Shown here: piece after piece, positions 31,415 to 32,345 of the stretch
How the letters are laid out: the number at the start of each line of letters is the position of its first letter
How positions within the stretch are numbered: the stretch's first letter is position 1
Origin: a virus
Virus record (IMG/VR): IMGVR_UViG_3300031975_000400
Coordinates: 1-32,345 of that record
DNA length: 32,345 nt
Direction: 5' to 3' (one strand)
The notes under the pieces: generated by a model
What the model saw: only the letters and a program-made list of their open reading frames with translations
What the model was told of the DNA's origin: nothing
The model's database searches: none
Translations under genes and position numbers: made by a program

Positions 31415-32224
31415 ATGGCAAACGGAATAGAAGACTTAATGAATATACGAACAACAGGCGGTACACAAAACGTTCCCCCTAGACCTCCTATGCAAGGTGG
31501 TTTAGCTTCTATGGGATCAGGACAACCAACAATGCCTCCTGTAGTAGAAGAACAAAGAGCTATGCCTCCGATGGGCGGACAAGAAATGCCTTCTGAACAA
31601 CCTCAAGAACAAGGAATGTCTATTGAACAAGATGCAGCAATGTTAGCCGAAGCAACAATCGGTAGAACAGGTGGTGATCCTCAAGCAGCAGTCGCTATTT
31701 TAGATACAGCTAAAGCCATGTTGATGCAAGGTGGTCAAGAAGAACCTATGATGATGGCAGGTGGTGGTGCATTAAATCCAGGATTACAAGCCTTACAAAA
31801 AACAAACCCTGAAGTCGTTGATAAAATTTTAAAAAGAGAAATGGGTGGACCGTTATATGCTGAAGAGGGTATGCCTTTAACAGATACTGAAACGATGAAA
31901 CAAATGATTATGAATAGTATTAGAGAAAACCCTGTACTAAATAGTGAAGGAGCTTATAATATTACAAGTCCTATGGGGCAAAATGTAAGAACAGCTGTAT
32001 CTCAGTTAAGTAATGATGTTTTAGGTAGAGATGTTTCTGATAACCGTACTACTTCAGGCAGAGGATTATCCGATAAAGATTTACAAAACTATATGAATAT
32101 GAATAGCGAAACAGGCAGAACTCTTTCTGAGAAAGATTTACGAAACTATATGAATATGAATTCTGATAATCGTACTCAAGAAGCTGCAAATGCTGCTATT
32201 GCGTATCAGATGTCTTTACGTTAA
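31415..32224 (+). CDS. Probable internal virion protein with GR-LSDKDL repeats
   Basis: A 269-residue protein, last gene of the plus-strand block. The N-terminal 80 residues are Met/Pro/Gln/Gly-rich (MPPMGGQEMPSEQPQEQGM). The middle shows EQDAAMLAEATIGRTGGDPQ, then MMMAGGGALNPGLQALQ and REMGGPLYAEEGMPL. The last 60 residues contain two copies of GR(G/T)LS(D/E)KDLxNYMNMNS. The same LSDKDL core occurs in the protein at 25337. The stop overlaps the minus-strand helicase stop by two bases. Virion location is likely from the neighbourhood; the activity is unknown. Confidence 0.6.
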   Translation: MANGIEDLMNIRTTGGTQNVPPRPPMQGGLASMGSGQPTMPPVVEEQRAMPPMGGQEMPSEQPQEQGMSIEQDAAMLAEATIGRTGGDPQAAVAILDTAKAMLMQGGQEEPMMMAGGGALNPGLQALQKTNPEVVDKILKREMGGPLYAEEGMPLTDTETMKQMIMNSIRENPVLNSEGAYNITSPMGQNVRTAVSQLSNDVLGRDVSDNRTTSGRGLSDKDLQNYMNMNSETGRTLSEKDLRNYMNMNSDNRTQEAANAAIAYQMSLR

Positions 32225-32345
32225 TCGATCCAGTCTTTCCACTTTTCATCACCCAGTACTTCTTGTGCTAGGTCAAGTTTATTTCTAAGAGCTTTTACGA
32301 TCTTTTCATCAACCGTGCCTTTAGCAACTAAATCAATATAGGTAA
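32221..32345 (-). CDS. SNF2/DEAD-type helicase, C-terminus only (cut by window edge)
   Basis: On the minus strand the last 40 residues of a protein are visible, entering from the right edge: TYIDLVAKGTVDEKIVKALR, then NKLDLAQEVLGDEKWKDWID. This matches the C-terminal end of superfamily 2 (SNF2-like) helicases of marine podophages, where the ID-VAKGTVDE-I segment follows helicase motif VI. Its stop (32221-32223 on the plus strand) overlaps the stop of the plus-strand virion gene. Such helicases act in phage DNA replication or recombination, so the early/replication module probably begins here on the opposite strand. Only the tail is seen, so completeness cannot be judged. Confidence 0.7.
   Translation of the reverse strand, partial: TYIDLVAKGTVDEKIVKALRNKLDLAQEVLGDEKWKDWID

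Overview
The window reads as the late (virion and lysis) half of a tailed, probably short-tailed (podovirus-like) phage genome. The base composition is AT-rich and the genes are packed with 1-4 base overlaps. Nearly everything lies on the plus strand. Many products resemble protein families that I know from uncultured marine phages (pelagiphage-, cyanophage- and Mediterranean-metagenome-type). A marine bacterial host, perhaps SAR11- or SAR116-like, is therefore my best guess, but nothing in the sequence proves it. No tail sheath, tape-measure or baseplate gene is visible, which favours a podovirus. Terminase and most replication genes lie outside the window.

Layout. Positions 1-4737 are the head module: the C-terminal part of a P22-type portal, two small proteins, a GroES-like co-chaperonin, a scaffold-like protein, an uncharacterised protein, a likely decoration protein and the major capsid protein. 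A strong UUCG-loop terminator closes this block and a putative promoter follows it. Positions 4894-9735 hold structural and head-tail joining proteins, a zinc-ribbon protein, an unexpected MptE/DUF115- or sialyltransferase-like protein, and repeat-rich small structural proteins. A good sigma70-type promoter at about 9732-9760 precedes a 942-residue fibre. That fibre has about 34 copies of a 17-residue repeat and a self-cleaving S74-type chaperone domain.

Positions 12632-17623 hold small membrane peptides, a large tail protein, a T4-lysozyme-type endolysin, three tandem very basic proteins, a staphylococcal-nuclease-type nuclease and a holin-like protein. Positions 17620-21029 encode the most striking element. 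It is a pair of predicted exported proteins, one with a long Asn/Thr repeat plus a six-cysteine domain, the other with a nidogen-like domain, cysteine repeats, a Glu-rich stretch and a Ser/Thr-rich stretch. A spanin-like protein and a small protein close this block.

A second terminator/promoter pair at about 21565-21604 starts the final plus-strand unit: a 35-residue basic peptide, a cupin-like protein and six large proteins (22341-32224). These six look like internal virion or DNA-ejection proteins and share short motifs. At the right edge the C-terminus of a SNF2/DEAD-type helicase lies on the minus strand and converges on the virion operon with overlapping stop codons, which marks the border with a replication/early module.

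All functional assignments come from reading the sequence and recalling families; no search was run. No tRNA, CRISPR array, insertion sequence, integrase or attachment site was seen. No gene-free stretch exceeds 160 bases.
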